Source of the DNA: Anaerococcus vaginalis ATCC 51170
GTDB lineage: Bacteria > Bacillota > Clostridia > Tissierellales > Peptoniphilaceae
Length of the DNA: 64,000 nt
Assembly (NCBI RefSeq): GCF_000163295.1
Contig: NZ_GG700527.1
Span: forward strand, 203,453 to 267,452
Direction: 5' to 3'
Shown here: piece after piece, positions 39,950-47,800 of the stretch
Position numbering within the stretch: the first letter of the stretch is position 1
Layout: each line of letters starts with the position of its first letter
The notes under the pieces: generated by a model
The model's database searches: none
Told to the model about the DNA's origin: nothing
What the model saw: the letters and a program-made list of their open reading frames with translations, nothing else
Position numbers and translations under genes: made by a program

Positions 39950-40531
39950 TCAATATCCATTATTTAATTTTCTTTTTTGATTTTTTAAAAATTTAATTGT
40001 AGCAATTGTAGCTTTCCAAAATAAAATTCCAATTATAAAAAATATCAAGGCTAAAATAAGACCTGCAATTAAAGCTAAAATTCCTTTTAATTCAAAGCCA
40101 AAAAAGATAAATTTTAATTCATCGATTGGTTTAATGTGAATTATTCCTTTAAAAAGTCCCATTATACCTGCAAATGTGCTAATCCCACTAGAAAAGAAAA
40201 AAGAGATTGAAAGTATTGCAAGAGTTGGTATAAGACAAATCCACGCTAATGAAGCGTAAGAATAAAATCCTATAGCCATAAATAAATTTTTAAAGGAAAA
40301 ATCTTTACTTTTTACAATACTATCGCCCATATAAGAAAATGCTAAGTCTTTTGGACTTTCCATTTGAGAAATTATATACTCAGAACTTTGCCCATCATTA
40401 AGCCTTTCATAAAATGAATTTTTAAGTTCACTTAAAATATCAGTTTTTTCAGAAATAGACATATATTTTAAATTGCTGTCTACTTTTGATAAATATTTTT
40501 CTAAATTATTATCAATTTTACTATTTTTCAT
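39950..40531 (-). CDS. HAAS/DUF1700-type membrane protein
   Basis: A 193-residue protein. The N-terminal 75 residues form the HAAS-like helical domain (YLSKVDSNLKYMSISEKTDILSELK), followed by three or four membrane helices. Such proteins are routinely encoded next to PadR regulators and are thought to be their signalling or effector partners at the membrane. Its start overlaps the padR stop by four bases (ATGA). Function unknown beyond this. Confidence 0.82.
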   Translation of the reverse strand: MKNSKIDNNLEKYLSKVDSNLKYMSISEKTDILSELKNSFYERLNDGQSSEYIISQMESPKDLAFSYMGDSIVKSKDFSFKNLFMAIGFYSYASLAWICLIPTLAILSISFFFSSGISTFAGIMGLFKGIIHIKPIDELKFIFFGFELKGILALIAGLILALIFFIIGILFWKATIATIKFLKNQKRKLNNGY

Positions 40532-40863
40532 TTTTCTTCCTCACTAAGATCTGAAATATTTTTTACAAGAATCATCCAATCTCTTTTCAAAGCATTTAAA
40601 TAAAAATTTCCAAGCTCTGTAATTTTATAATATTTTCTTGGAGGAGTGCCTTCTTCAATATTTTTCCAATAAGCTTCTAAATAATTATTTTTTAGAAGTC
40701 TTCGAAGTAGTGGGTAAACAGTGCTCTCCTTTGTTTGTAACATTGGATATTTTTCAAGAGTTTGAATTAAATCATAGCCATATCTATCCTTTTTTTTAAT
40801 TAAAATTAAGATAGCATATTCTAAAGTTCCACGTTTGATTTGAGAAATCCAATCTTCATTCAT
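40528..40863 (-). CDS. PadR-family transcriptional regulator
   Basis: A 111-residue winged-helix protein. ISQIKRGTLEYAILILIKKKDRYGYDLIQ at the N terminus, TVYPLLRRLLKNNYLEA near 48 and PPRKYYKITELG near 75 are PadR hallmarks. It likely controls itself and the HAAS membrane protein. A dyad centred on TTGTACAA (40911-40918) overlaps its -10 and is the probable operator. ATG has AAAGGA nine bases ahead. Confidence 0.92.
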   Translation of the reverse strand: MNEDWISQIKRGTLEYAILILIKKKDRYGYDLIQTLEKYPMLQTKESTVYPLLRRLLKNNYLEAYWKNIEEGTPPRKYYKITELGNFYLNALKRDWMILVKNISDLSEEEK

Positions 40864-40909
40864 AACAATCCTTTCAAATTATAAGTTAATCCATCTTATT
40901 GCTATATAC

Positions 40910-40937
40910 ATTGTACAACATAGTATAATAATGTCAA
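40910..40937 (-). promoter_or_regulatory. Promoter and candidate operator of padR
   Basis: On the minus strand consensus TTGACA (40932-40937), 16-base spacer, TACAAT (40910-40915). The -10 lies in TTGTACAA flanked by partial TATAC/AGTATA arms, a typical PadR-sized dyad. Confidence 0.65.
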
Positions 40938-41029
40938 TAGGTATATGGGATTTTAAAATTTTAAATCTTATTTTCCTTGTTTTTATAACAAATATTTTGT
41001 AAACTAATACTTAATAGAAAGGATGAGAA

Positions 41030-41662
41030 ATGAGATTAAGATTTAAAGAAAATGCAATTCCAGAAATGAAAGAAAATCCTTTGATTTATTTTGATGGAAA
41101 AGAAAATAAGGGAAAGTGGAAAGAAATTTTTGGAAATAATAATGAAATATATTTGGAAATTGGCTCCGGCAGGGGAGATTTTTTAATTGAAATTGCTAAG
41201 GATAATCCTGCTATAAATTTTATAGGACTTGAAGTAAATACAAATGCCTTTGTTGTTGCAAGCAGAAAAATAAAAGAAAATGAACTTACAAATGTTAGAG
41301 GGCTTATAGCAGATGCGGAAAATTTGGAAGAAATTTTTGAAAATGAAGAAATTTCAAGAATATATTTGAATTTTTCAACTCCTTGGCCAAAAAGACGCCA
41401 CCACAAAAGAAGACTTAGCCACGAGAGATTTTTAAATAGGTACAAAAATATTATAAAAGATAAGGCGATTTTGGAGCTTAAAACTGACAACAAAGAATTA
41501 TATGAGGCATCTTGTAAATATTTTGAAGAATTTTCTATGGATATAATTGAAAAAGATGAAAATATTTCAGAAGAAAAAAGCAAATATTTAAGCGAATACG
41601 AAAGAAAATTTAGAAATAAAAATATGCCGATTTATTATATAAAAGCGAGATTTAACAAATGA
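41030..41662 (+). CDS. trmB: tRNA (guanine-46-N7)-methyltransferase
   Basis: A 210-residue Trm[19 protein letters not shown] near 45-62 (SAM loop), [17 protein letters not shown] near 115-131 and [11 protein letters not shown] near 148 are diagnostic. It forms m7G46 in tRNA variable loops. AAAGGATG precedes ATG. It overlaps rlmH by four bases (ATGA), forming a two-gene RNA-modification operon. Confidence 0.96.
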   Translation: MRLRFKENAIPEMKENPLIYFDGKENKGKWKEIFGNNNEIYLEIGSGRGDFLIEIAKDNPAINFIGLEVNTNAFVVASRKIKENELTNVRGLIADAENLEEIFENEEISRIYLNFSTPWPKRRHHKRRLSHERFLNRYKNIIKDKAILELKTDNKELYEASCKYFEEFSMDIIEKDENISEEKSKYLSEYERKFRNKNMPIYYIKARFNK

Positions 41663-42141
41663 ATATTTCAATAGTAAGTGTGGGAAAAATCAAAGAAAAA
41701 TATTTTAAAGATGCAATAAGCGAGTATGAAAAAAGATTAAAACCATACGTAAAATTAAAAATAATTGAAGTAAATGACGAAAAAGCTCCTGAAAATTTAT
41801 CAGAAAAAGAATTGGAAATTGTAAAAGATAGGGAAGCTGATAGGATTTTAAAAAAGATTAGAGAAAATTCCTATATTATAAGCCTAGAAATTGAAGGCAA
41901 AAGCCAATCATCAGAAAGTTTTTCAAAATTAATTAAAGAGCAAATGACTTATGGAATGGGATGCGATTTAGTTTTTGTAATTGGTGGGTCAAATGGACTT
42001 TCAAAAAAAATAAGCCAAAAGGCTGATTACAAATTATCATTTTCAAAAATGACTTTTCCCCATAAATTAATGAGATTAATTTTAATTGAACAAATTTATA
42101 GGGCTTACAAAATTATAAATAACGAACCTTATCACAAATAA
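41659..42141 (+). CDS. rlmH: 23S rRNA (pseudouridine-1915-N3)-methyltransferase
   Basis: A 160-residue SPOUT methyltransferase. It begins [18 protein letters not shown], has [11 protein letters not shown] near 106-116 in the SAM knot and ends in the family-typical [14 protein letters not shown]. It modifies helix 69 of 23S rRNA. Translationally coupled to trmB; terminator follows at once. Confidence 0.97.
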   Translation: MNISIVSVGKIKEKYFKDAISEYEKRLKPYVKLKIIEVNDEKAPENLSEKELEIVKDREADRILKKIRENSYIISLEIEGKSQSSESFSKLIKEQMTYGMGCDLVFVIGGSNGLSKKISQKADYKLSFSKMTFPHKLMRLILIEQIYRAYKIINNEPYHK

Positions 42142-42167
42142 AATGGACCAAAAAAGGTCCATTTTTT
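42141..42167 (+). terminator. Terminator after rlmH
   Basis: AAATGGACC and GGTCCATTT form a 9-bp stem around a 6-base loop, followed by TTTT. Confidence 0.9.
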
Positions 42168-42192
42168 AAAAATATAAATTATCAAATAATTA

Positions 42193-42573
42193 TTATTTTT
42201 CTTCAATTATTTCAATAGAAAAACCTTGAGGGTCTTTTATAAAATAAAATTTATCAGAACCGTCAGAAAGTCCGCCGATTTCTTGACTTACTACTCCCAT
42301 TTTTTTGTGAAGGTCATAGGATTTTTCGAATTCTTTTGTTTTAAATGCCATGTGACCATAATAAGAGCCGTGCTCATATTTTCTTCCGTCGTGATTAAAT
42401 GTTAATTCAAGCTCATAAGCTCCATCTTCTGTTGCCATATAAATTAAAGAAAATTCATCTTCATCGTAATCTTTTCTTCTAGTAATGTGCATATTTAACG
42501 CATCTTCATAAAATTTTATACTTTCCTTATCATTATCTGTGTATATACATGTGTGAATTGATTTAAATTTCAT
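42193..42573 (-). CDS. VOC-superfamily glyoxalase I-like protein
   Basis: A 126-residue protein of two beta-alpha-beta-beta-beta modules. Metal-ligand positions of glyoxalase I appear present: His in IHTCIYTDN (residue 6-7), Glu in AYELELTFN near 56, His in YGHMAFKT near 74 and Glu in FSIEIIE near 122. It may detoxify methylglyoxal adducts or act on another vicinal oxygen chelate substrate. AGGAGG precedes ATG and a TATAAT lies upstream on the minus strand (42594-42599). Confidence 0.8.
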   Translation of the reverse strand: MKFKSIHTCIYTDNDKESIKFYEDALNMHITRRKDYDEDEFSLIYMATEDGAYELELTFNHDGRKYEHGSYYGHMAFKTKEFEKSYDLHKKMGVVSQEIGGLSDGSDKFYFIKDPQGFSIEIIEEK

Positions 42574-42837
42574 AAAACCTCCTAATTTCTTATATTATAT
42601 TTTTACCCAAAAATTTTAAAATAAATTTTACTAATATTTTACAAGATAAAATTTTCCTAGGGTATATAAATAAGGGACAAGAAATTTCGCGACCTTATGA
42701 CCAGAGCTTATGCAATTTATGAAAAATAATTTGTTTTGCAAGGCTCTTTTTTTGAAAAAATTTATGGGCAAATAAAATTGATTTTGTAAATTTAAAAATA
42801 TAAATCGAATTATTTCTTTGTGAAATTTTAAAAAAAT

Positions 42838-42866
42838 TTGACAAGAATTTTAATTTAGCATATACT
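42838..42866 (+). promoter_or_regulatory. Promoter of the tRNA cluster
   Basis: Consensus TTGACA (42838-42843), 17-base spacer, TATACT (42861-42866), about 16 bases before tRNA-Phe. The 42600-42837 stretch upstream holds no gene I can support. Confidence 0.85.
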
Positions 42867-42882
42867 ATAAAAGTAATGTTTA

Positions 42883-42958
42883 GCCCAGATAGCTCAGTCG
42901 GTAGAGCAGGGGACTGAAAATCCCCGTGTCGGTGGTTCGATTCCGCCTCTGGGCACCA
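42883..42958 (+). tRNA. tRNA-Phe (GAA)
   Basis: A 76-base cloverleaf. Acceptor GCCCAGA/TCTGGGC, D arm with AGCTCAGTCGGTAGAGC, anticodon loop CTGAAAA (anticodon GAA), T loop GGTTCGATTCC, and an encoded CCA end. First in a three-tRNA operon. Confidence 0.98.
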
Positions 42959-42966
42959 GAATAATT

Positions 42967-43041
42967 GCGGAAGTGGCTCAGTGGTAGAGTATCGCCTTGC
43001 CAAGGCGAGGGTCGCGGGTTCGAATCCCGTCTTCCGCTCCA
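42967..43041 (+). tRNA. tRNA-Gly (GCC)
   Basis: A 75-base cloverleaf. Acceptor GCGGAAG/CTTCCGC, anticodon loop TTGCCAA (anticodon GCC), T arm GCGGGTTCGAATCCCGT, encoded CCA. Eight bases after tRNA-Phe. Confidence 0.98.
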
Positions 43042-43045
43042 ATAT

Positions 43046-43119
43046 GGCGCCATAGCCAAGTGGTAAGGCAGAGGTCTGCAACACCTTTATCCCCAGTTCA
43101 AATCTGGGTGGCGCCTCCA
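43046..43119 (+). tRNA. tRNA-Cys (GCA)
   Basis: A 74-base cloverleaf. Acceptor GGCGCCA/TGGCGCC, anticodon loop CTGCAAC (anticodon GCA), T arm CCCAGTTCAAATCTGGG, encoded CCA. Four bases after tRNA-Gly. Confidence 0.97.
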
Positions 43120-43126
43120 AATATTT

Positions 43127-43148
43127 GTCCTCGTTGAGGACTTTTTTT
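43127..43148 (+). terminator. Terminator of the tRNA cluster
   Basis: GTCCTC and GAGGAC pair around GTT and are followed by seven T's. Confidence 0.92.
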
Positions 43149-43170
43149 GTACCTAAATTTAAGGAGAATT

Positions 43171-43848
43171 ATGTTAATTATTAGTCACAAATCAAAAAAA
43201 GAATTTACAGATTTTTTGGATTTTAAAAATATAAAATATTTAAAAACAATTGATAATCCAAATCTTGACAAAAGAATTTCAGATCATCCTGATCTTTCTT
43301 TATTTAAATTGGATGATAAAAATTTAATAGTTGATAAAAATGTCTATGAGTATTACAAAAAAAATATAAAAAATATTAATATTATTAAAGGAGAAGAAGT
43401 TTCAAAAAATTATCCTTACGATGCTCTTTATAATATTGTAAAATTTAAAAATTTTTATATTCACAATGATTTTACTGAAAAAAATATAAAATTATTTTTT
43501 GAAGAAAAAAATATCAAGCACTTATTTATCAAGCAAGGCTACTCAAGGTGTTCTATGCTTGTTTTTAATGAAAATATTTTGACAAGTGATATGGGAATTT
43601 TTAAAAAATTAAAAAACATTTTGCCAGTTACTTTATTAAAAGAAGAAAAAATTTCTCTTGATGGTTTTGATCAAGGATTTTTGGGTGGATGTTTTGGAAA
43701 AATTGATGAAAATACTATATTATTTAATGGAAATATAGAAAGATTAAATTCGTATGATATAATTAAAAATATAGTATATAAGGAAAAATTAAATTTGTTA
43801 TATCCAGACACTAATTTAGTAGATACTGGATCTTTAATATGGATATGA
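43171..43848 (+). CDS. DUF6873-like protein (guanidino-modifying-enzyme fold, uncharacterised)
   Basis: A 225-residue cytosolic protein, probably the DUF6873 'GME fold' family found in clostridia. DHPDLSLFKL near 38, KQGYSRCSMLVFNENILTSD near 121-140 and a Gly-rich GFLGGCFGKI near 176 resemble the amidinotransferase/deiminase propeller. No activity is known. The open frame reaches a TTG at 43147, but ATG at 43171 has TTAAGGAG seven bases ahead. It lies 13 bases before hisS, implying co-transcription. Confidence 0.7.
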   Translation: MLIISHKSKKEFTDFLDFKNIKYLKTIDNPNLDKRISDHPDLSLFKLDDKNLIVDKNVYEYYKKNIKNINIIKGEEVSKNYPYDALYNIVKFKNFYIHNDFTEKNIKLFFEEKNIKHLFIKQGYSRCSMLVFNENILTSDMGIFKKLKNILPVTLLKEEKISLDGFDQGFLGGCFGKIDENTILFNGNIERLNSYDIIKNIVYKEKLNLLYPDTNLVDTGSLIWI

Positions 43849-43861
43849 TTAGGAGATTAAA

Positions 43862-45160
43862 ATGAATATAGTAAAACCACAAACTATTGCGGGTGTTATG
43901 GAATTATTACCAGAAGATCAATTAGCATTTGATTATATAAAAAATATTATTGAAGAAACATTTTTGTCTTATCAATTTTTACCAATTGATACACCAGCAA
44001 TTGAAAAAAATGATATTTTATTTGCCAAAGGCGGTGGAGAAACTGAAAAGCAAATTTTTGGAATTGATTCATCAAAAAAAGATATGTCTTTGAGATTTGA
44101 TTTAACAGTTCCTCTAGCAAGATATGTTTCTGAACATTTTTCTGATTTGAATTTCCCTTTCAAAAGGTATCAAATTGCAAAAGTTTATAGGGGAGAAAGA
44201 AATCAAAAGGGAAGATACAAGGAATTTTACCAATGTGATATTGATATTATTGGAAATAATTCTTTGTCAATACACAATGATGCACTTTTGCCTAAGGTTA
44301 TTTATGAAATTTTTCAAAAACTTGACTTTAACGGAATAAAGTTCCATATTAATAATAGAAAGCTATTGAATGGATTTTTTGAATCGCTTGAAATTTCTGA
44401 TAAGGAAGAAGTTTTAAGAACAATCGATAAAAAAGCAAAAATCGGTGAAGAAAATACAAAAGAGCTTTTGGTAGAAATTTGTGGAGAAGAAAAAGCGGAT
44501 AAATTGATGGAGCTTATAAATAATAAAAGAGAAAACAAAGAACTTTTGACTTATCTTGAATCACTAAATTTAAATGATAATTATAAAATTGGATTAAATG
44601 AATTAAAAGAAGTTTATGATTATATGATTAAATTTGGAATAGATGATGATTCTATTATGATTGATTTGTCAATTACTCGTGGTCTTGATTATTATACATC
44701 TACAGTTTATGAAACTTTTTTGGATGGTTATGAATCAATTGGAAGTGTATGCTCTGGTGGAAGATATGAAAATCTTGCAGGAAATTTTTCAAAACAAAAT
44801 TTACCAGGAGTTGGACTTTCTATTGGTCTTACAAGATTATTTTATCAATTTCAACAGCTTGGTCTTGTAGAAAAATATAAAACTAAATTTACAGATTGTC
44901 TTGTTATTCCTATGGATGAGAAATTAAATTTTTATGCCATAGATATAGCAAACAAATTAAAAGAACAAGGTCTAAAGGTTGACATATATCTTGAAGATGG
45001 AAAATTTAAGAAAAAAATAAATTATGCAGACAAAATTGGCGTAAAAAAAGTATTGATAATTGGACAAGAAGAATATGAAAATAAAATGGTTTCTGTAAAA
45101 AATATGGAAGATGGAAAGCAAGTTAGTGTGAAAGTTGAAGAGATTAGAGAATATCTATAA
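43862..45160 (+). CDS. hisS: Histidyl-tRNA synthetase
   Basis: A 432-residue class II synthetase. Motif 1 region at the N terminus, motif 2 YRGERNQKGRYKEFYQCDIDIIG near 104-126, the histidine-specific RGLDYYTSTVYE near 270, motif 3 LPGVGLSIGLTRLF near 318, and a C-terminal anticodon-binding domain from about 340. The C-terminal domain and lack of his genes nearby argue for HisS rather than HisZ. TTAGGAG precedes ATG. No T-box was seen in front of this operon. Confidence 0.94.
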   Translation: MNIVKPQTIAGVMELLPEDQLAFDYIKNIIEETFLSYQFLPIDTPAIEKNDILFAKGGGETEKQIFGIDSSKKDMSLRFDLTVPLARYVSEHFSDLNFPFKRYQIAKVYRGERNQKGRYKEFYQCDIDIIGNNSLSIHNDALLPKVIYEIFQKLDFNGIKFHINNRKLLNGFFESLEISDKEEVLRTIDKKAKIGEENTKELLVEICGEEKADKLMELINNKRENKELLTYLESLNLNDNYKIGLNELKEVYDYMIKFGIDDDSIMIDLSITRGLDYYTSTVYETFLDGYESIGSVCSGGRYENLAGNFSKQNLPGVGLSIGLTRLFYQFQQLGLVEKYKTKFTDCLVIPMDEKLNFYAIDIANKLKEQGLKVDIYLEDGKFKKKINYADKIGVKKVLIIGQEEYENKMVSVKNMEDGKQVSVKVEEIREYL

Positions 45161-45168
45161 GGAGAATT

Positions 45169-46035
45169 ATGAATTTTAAAATTATAACAGACGGTTCTAG
45201 CGATATGAACGTTGATTTCATAAAATCATCGAATATTACTATAGTGCCTATGCAATCAAACATGGAAGATGAAATTTATGAAATTATAGGTACAGATATT
45301 GAAAGACTAAATGAATATTATGAATTTATGTTAGAAGATAAAAATGTATCTACAAGTCAAGTAAACTTAGCCGCTTTTGAAAAATATTTTGAAGAAGTTT
45401 TAAAAAATGGAGAAGACGTATTTTATATAGGTATTACTGATGTGCTATCTGGAACTTATAAAAATGCTATGAAAGCAAAGGAAATTTTAGAAAAAAAATA
45501 TCCAGATAGAAAAATTTATGTTTATGATACAAATCAAGCGTCAACAGGTACTGGTCTTTTGTGCCAAATTATTTGTAAAATGCAAGAAGATGGAAAAAGT
45601 ATAGATGAAATTGATGATTTTATAAAAGATAATTCAAAATATATGGTAGCCCAATTTGGAGTGGACAATCTTAAATATTTATATAAAGGTGGAAGGATTT
45701 CAAAAACTAGCGCAGGAATAGGAAGTTTTTTGAAAGTGAAGCCAGTTTTACATGTATCTGATGATGGTTCTTTACAAGTTTTGAAAATTGAAAGAGGAAA
45801 TAAAAGAGCTATAAAAGTTTTATTCAATAATTTCAAAAAAAATTGGAAGCCAGAAATATCAAAAGAAGTTTTAATAGGATATGCTTACTTTGATGAAAAT
45901 GCTAAAATATTAAAAGAATTAATAGAAGAAAATTTTAAAGATGCAAAAGTAAGCCTTGCTCCAATCGGCTCTTTGATTGGATCTCACGTTGGACCAGGAA
46001 TGTATTCTTTGTCATATTTTGGAGAAAAAAGATAG
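45169..46035 (+). CDS. DegV-family fatty-acid-binding protein
   Basis: A 288-residue DegV protein. ITDGSSDMNVDFI at the N terminus, SQVNLAAFEKYF near 64, GVDNLKYLYKGGRISK near 163-178 and the C-terminal GSLIGSHVGPGMYSL. DegV/FakB proteins hold an acyl chain for FakA or transport it. It sits eight bases after hisS with AAGGAG. A second DegV gene (55029) shows the same fold with limited similarity. Confidence 0.92.
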   Translation: MNFKIITDGSSDMNVDFIKSSNITIVPMQSNMEDEIYEIIGTDIERLNEYYEFMLEDKNVSTSQVNLAAFEKYFEEVLKNGEDVFYIGITDVLSGTYKNAMKAKEILEKKYPDRKIYVYDTNQASTGTGLLCQIICKMQEDGKSIDEIDDFIKDNSKYMVAQFGVDNLKYLYKGGRISKTSAGIGSFLKVKPVLHVSDDGSLQVLKIERGNKRAIKVLFNNFKKNWKPEISKEVLIGYAYFDENAKILKELIEENFKDAKVSLAPIGSLIGSHVGPGMYSLSYFGEKR

Positions 46036-46042
46036 GAGAAAT

Positions 46043-46963
46043 ATGCTCAAAAATAAAAAAAACGCAGTAATTTTTTCTTTAATAGCAATGTTTTTATGGG
46101 GGAGTGCAATCCCCCTTATTAAATCCACTTATCAAGTTTTGCAGATAGAATCATCCGATACTTTTGCAAAAGTTTATATAGCTGGAATTAGATTTTTTAT
46201 GGCAGGGATTTTGGCGTTTTTTTATGCCAAAATTTTTGGAAAAAACAAAATTTCATTTTCTAAAGTAAATATAAAATTAGTAATAATTCTTGCAATACTA
46301 CAAACTTTTTTACAATATTTTTTCTATTATATAGGTCTTTCAAATACAAGCGGAGTAAAATCATCAATCATACAAGCATCAAATTCATTTATGATTGTAA
46401 TAATTTCACTTTTCCTACTTCCAGAAGATAAAATTTCAATAAATACAATTATAGCCTTAATAATTGGAACAACAGGAATTATTTTGGTAAATTCAAATCA
46501 AAAAATGGGAAGTGGATTTAAACTAACAGGAGAAGGATTCATTTTTACATCAACATTTATTAATGCTTTTGCATCAGTTTTATTAAGAAAATATTCAAAA
46601 AATTCAGACCCATATATTTTAAATGGTATGGTGCTTTTATTCGGTTCCTTGCCTTTAATAATACTTGGCAGATTTTTATATATAAATCCAGTTGTTATAA
46701 ATTTAAAAGCTTTTTTAATGCTTTTTTATGGAGCATTTATCACAGCAACGTCATTTACAATTTGGACAATAGTTTTACAAAATCATAGCGCAAACCAATT
46801 TGGAGTATTCAAATTATTTATCCCAATATTTGGTTCTATTTTATCAGTAATAATTTTGGGAGAAAATTTTACAATAAGATTATTTATAGGACTTATCTTA
46901 GTTCTAACAGGCTCTTTGGTTTTGATGAAGGGTAAAAGTAAAAAAAGTGGTGTTACAGAATAA
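46043..46963 (+). CDS. EamA-family (drug/metabolite) transporter
   Basis: A 306-residue protein with ten membrane helices in two EamA repeats. The N-terminal FLWGSAIPLIKSTY is the characteristic DMT motif. It exports or imports small metabolites; substrate unknown. ATG at 46043 has TAGGAG eight bases ahead, just after degV, so it is the last gene of the DUF6873-hisS-degV-EamA operon. Its final codons (KKSGVTE) form the 5' arm of the terminator. Confidence 0.88.
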   Translation: MLKNKKNAVIFSLIAMFLWGSAIPLIKSTYQVLQIESSDTFAKVYIAGIRFFMAGILAFFYAKIFGKNKISFSKVNIKLVIILAILQTFLQYFFYYIGLSNTSGVKSSIIQASNSFMIVIISLFLLPEDKISINTIIALIIGTTGIILVNSNQKMGSGFKLTGEGFIFTSTFINAFASVLLRKYSKNSDPYILNGMVLLFGSLPLIILGRFLYINPVVINLKAFLMLFYGAFITATSFTIWTIVLQNHSANQFGVFKLFIPIFGSILSVIILGENFTIRLFIGLILVLTGSLVLMKGKSKKSGVTE

Positions 46964-46992
46964 TTAAATTTTTCTGTAACACCACTTTTTTG
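46942..46992 (+). terminator. Terminator built into the 3' end of the EamA gene
   Basis: AAAAAGTGGTGTTACAGAA pairs with TTCTGTAACACCACTTTTT; the stop codon is in the loop side, and T's follow. The arm AAGTGGTGTTA(C/G)AGA recurs in the terminator at 52948-52998. Confidence 0.92.
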
Positions 46993-47028
46993 TGTTAAAT
47001 AATACATTCTAATACAATTAAAAATAAG

Positions 47029-47056
47029 CGTGGATTTTATTTCCACGTCTTTTTTT
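47029..47056 (+). terminator. Second intrinsic terminator before the PTS operon
   Basis: CGTGGA and TCCACG pair around a 7-base loop, followed by TCTTTTTTT. It stands only 37 bases after the first terminator, so it is either tandem insurance or ends a very short RNA. Confidence 0.75.
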
Positions 47057-47089
47057 GAGCTTTTCTTTTAAATAGTAATAATTTTAGAA

Positions 47090-47105
47090 TTTCGTTGTAA
47101 CGAAA
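47090..47105. promoter_or_regulatory. Palindromic candidate operator of the PTS operon
   Basis: TTTCGTT-GT-AACGAAA is a perfect 7-bp dyad about 90 bases before the first gene. A TATAAT lies downstream at 47138-47143 with a weak TTAATG -35. It fits a binding site for the PRD activator encoded in the operon or for another sugar regulator. Confidence 0.5.
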
Positions 47106-47197
47106 AAAAGCAACTTAATGAATTTTTAAGAATAACTTATAATTAAATTAATCAAAATTACTTGTTAGATAAAAATAAAAAATGTGATGGAGGACTT

Positions 47198-47800
47198 ATG
47201 AAAAATTTAATAATTTTAGCGGGATATCCAGCCACAGGGAAAACGTGTATCATAAATGGTTTGATGGAACATAATAAGAAATTAGAATATATTTCGATAG
47301 ATGAGATAGAAGAGTTTTTCTATGATAATTTAGGTTTTAAAAATAAAAAAGAAAAGAATAAAATTTATAATTTGAGCTTTGAATTTTTTTATATGAAACT
47401 AAAGTCTATGATGAATAAAAATTATGATATCGTAATAGATTATCCTTTTAGTTATTTACAATATCCAATTCTTAAAGAATTATCTTTTAAATACGATTAT
47501 AAGTGTATCACAATTAGATTAAGTGGAGATATAAAAGAAATCTACAAAAGAAGAGTTAAAAGAGATTTAGATGAAAGTAGAAATCCTGCACACCTAGTAA
47601 ATAGTTATGACAAAAATATAAAAATGAGTTTAGAAGAAAGAAAAGATAATCTAATAAGTTTTGAAGAATTTATAAAACATTGCAAATTAAGAGAATACGA
47701 TAAATTTAAATTAGGCAAGCTTTTAGAAATAGACGTTACAAAAAAATATGCAGATGTAGACTCTATTAATGAATTCCTTGATTTAGAAATGAGAACTTAA
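47198..47800 (+). CDS. Small P-loop kinase/NTPase of a PTS operon
   Basis: A 200-residue protein of the AAA_33/zeta-toxin-like or shikimate-kinase-like P-loop group. Walker A is GYPATGKTC at residues 9-17, followed by ISIDEIEEFF near 34 (Asp-Glu pair), YDIVIDYPFSY near 80 and an Arg-rich lid IYKRRVKRDLDES near 118. It may phosphorylate a sugar or sugar acid handled by the operon. ATG at 47198 has GGAGGAC ahead (the TTG further up is rejected). Its TAA directly abuts the ATG of the PRD regulator. Confidence 0.72.
   Translation: MKNLIILAGYPATGKTCIINGLMEHNKKLEYISIDEIEEFFYDNLGFKNKKEKNKIYNLSFEFFYMKLKSMMNKNYDIVIDYPFSYLQYPILKELSFKYDYKCITIRLSGDIKEIYKRRVKRDLDESRNPAHLVNSYDKNIKMSLEERKDNLISFEEFIKHCKLREYDKFKLGKLLEIDVTKKYADVDSINEFLDLEMRT

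Noticed and set aside
41086-41583. Minus-strand ORF of 165 codons inside trmB
   Set aside because: Antisense shadow; phenylalanine/serine-rich composition typical of reversed A-rich coding DNA.
42695-43120. Minus-strand ORF of 141 codons with FEPATLALARRYS- and PEAESNHRHGDFQS-type text
   Set aside because: It is antisense to the three tRNAs; this is the well-known spurious protein family produced by translating tRNA clusters backward.
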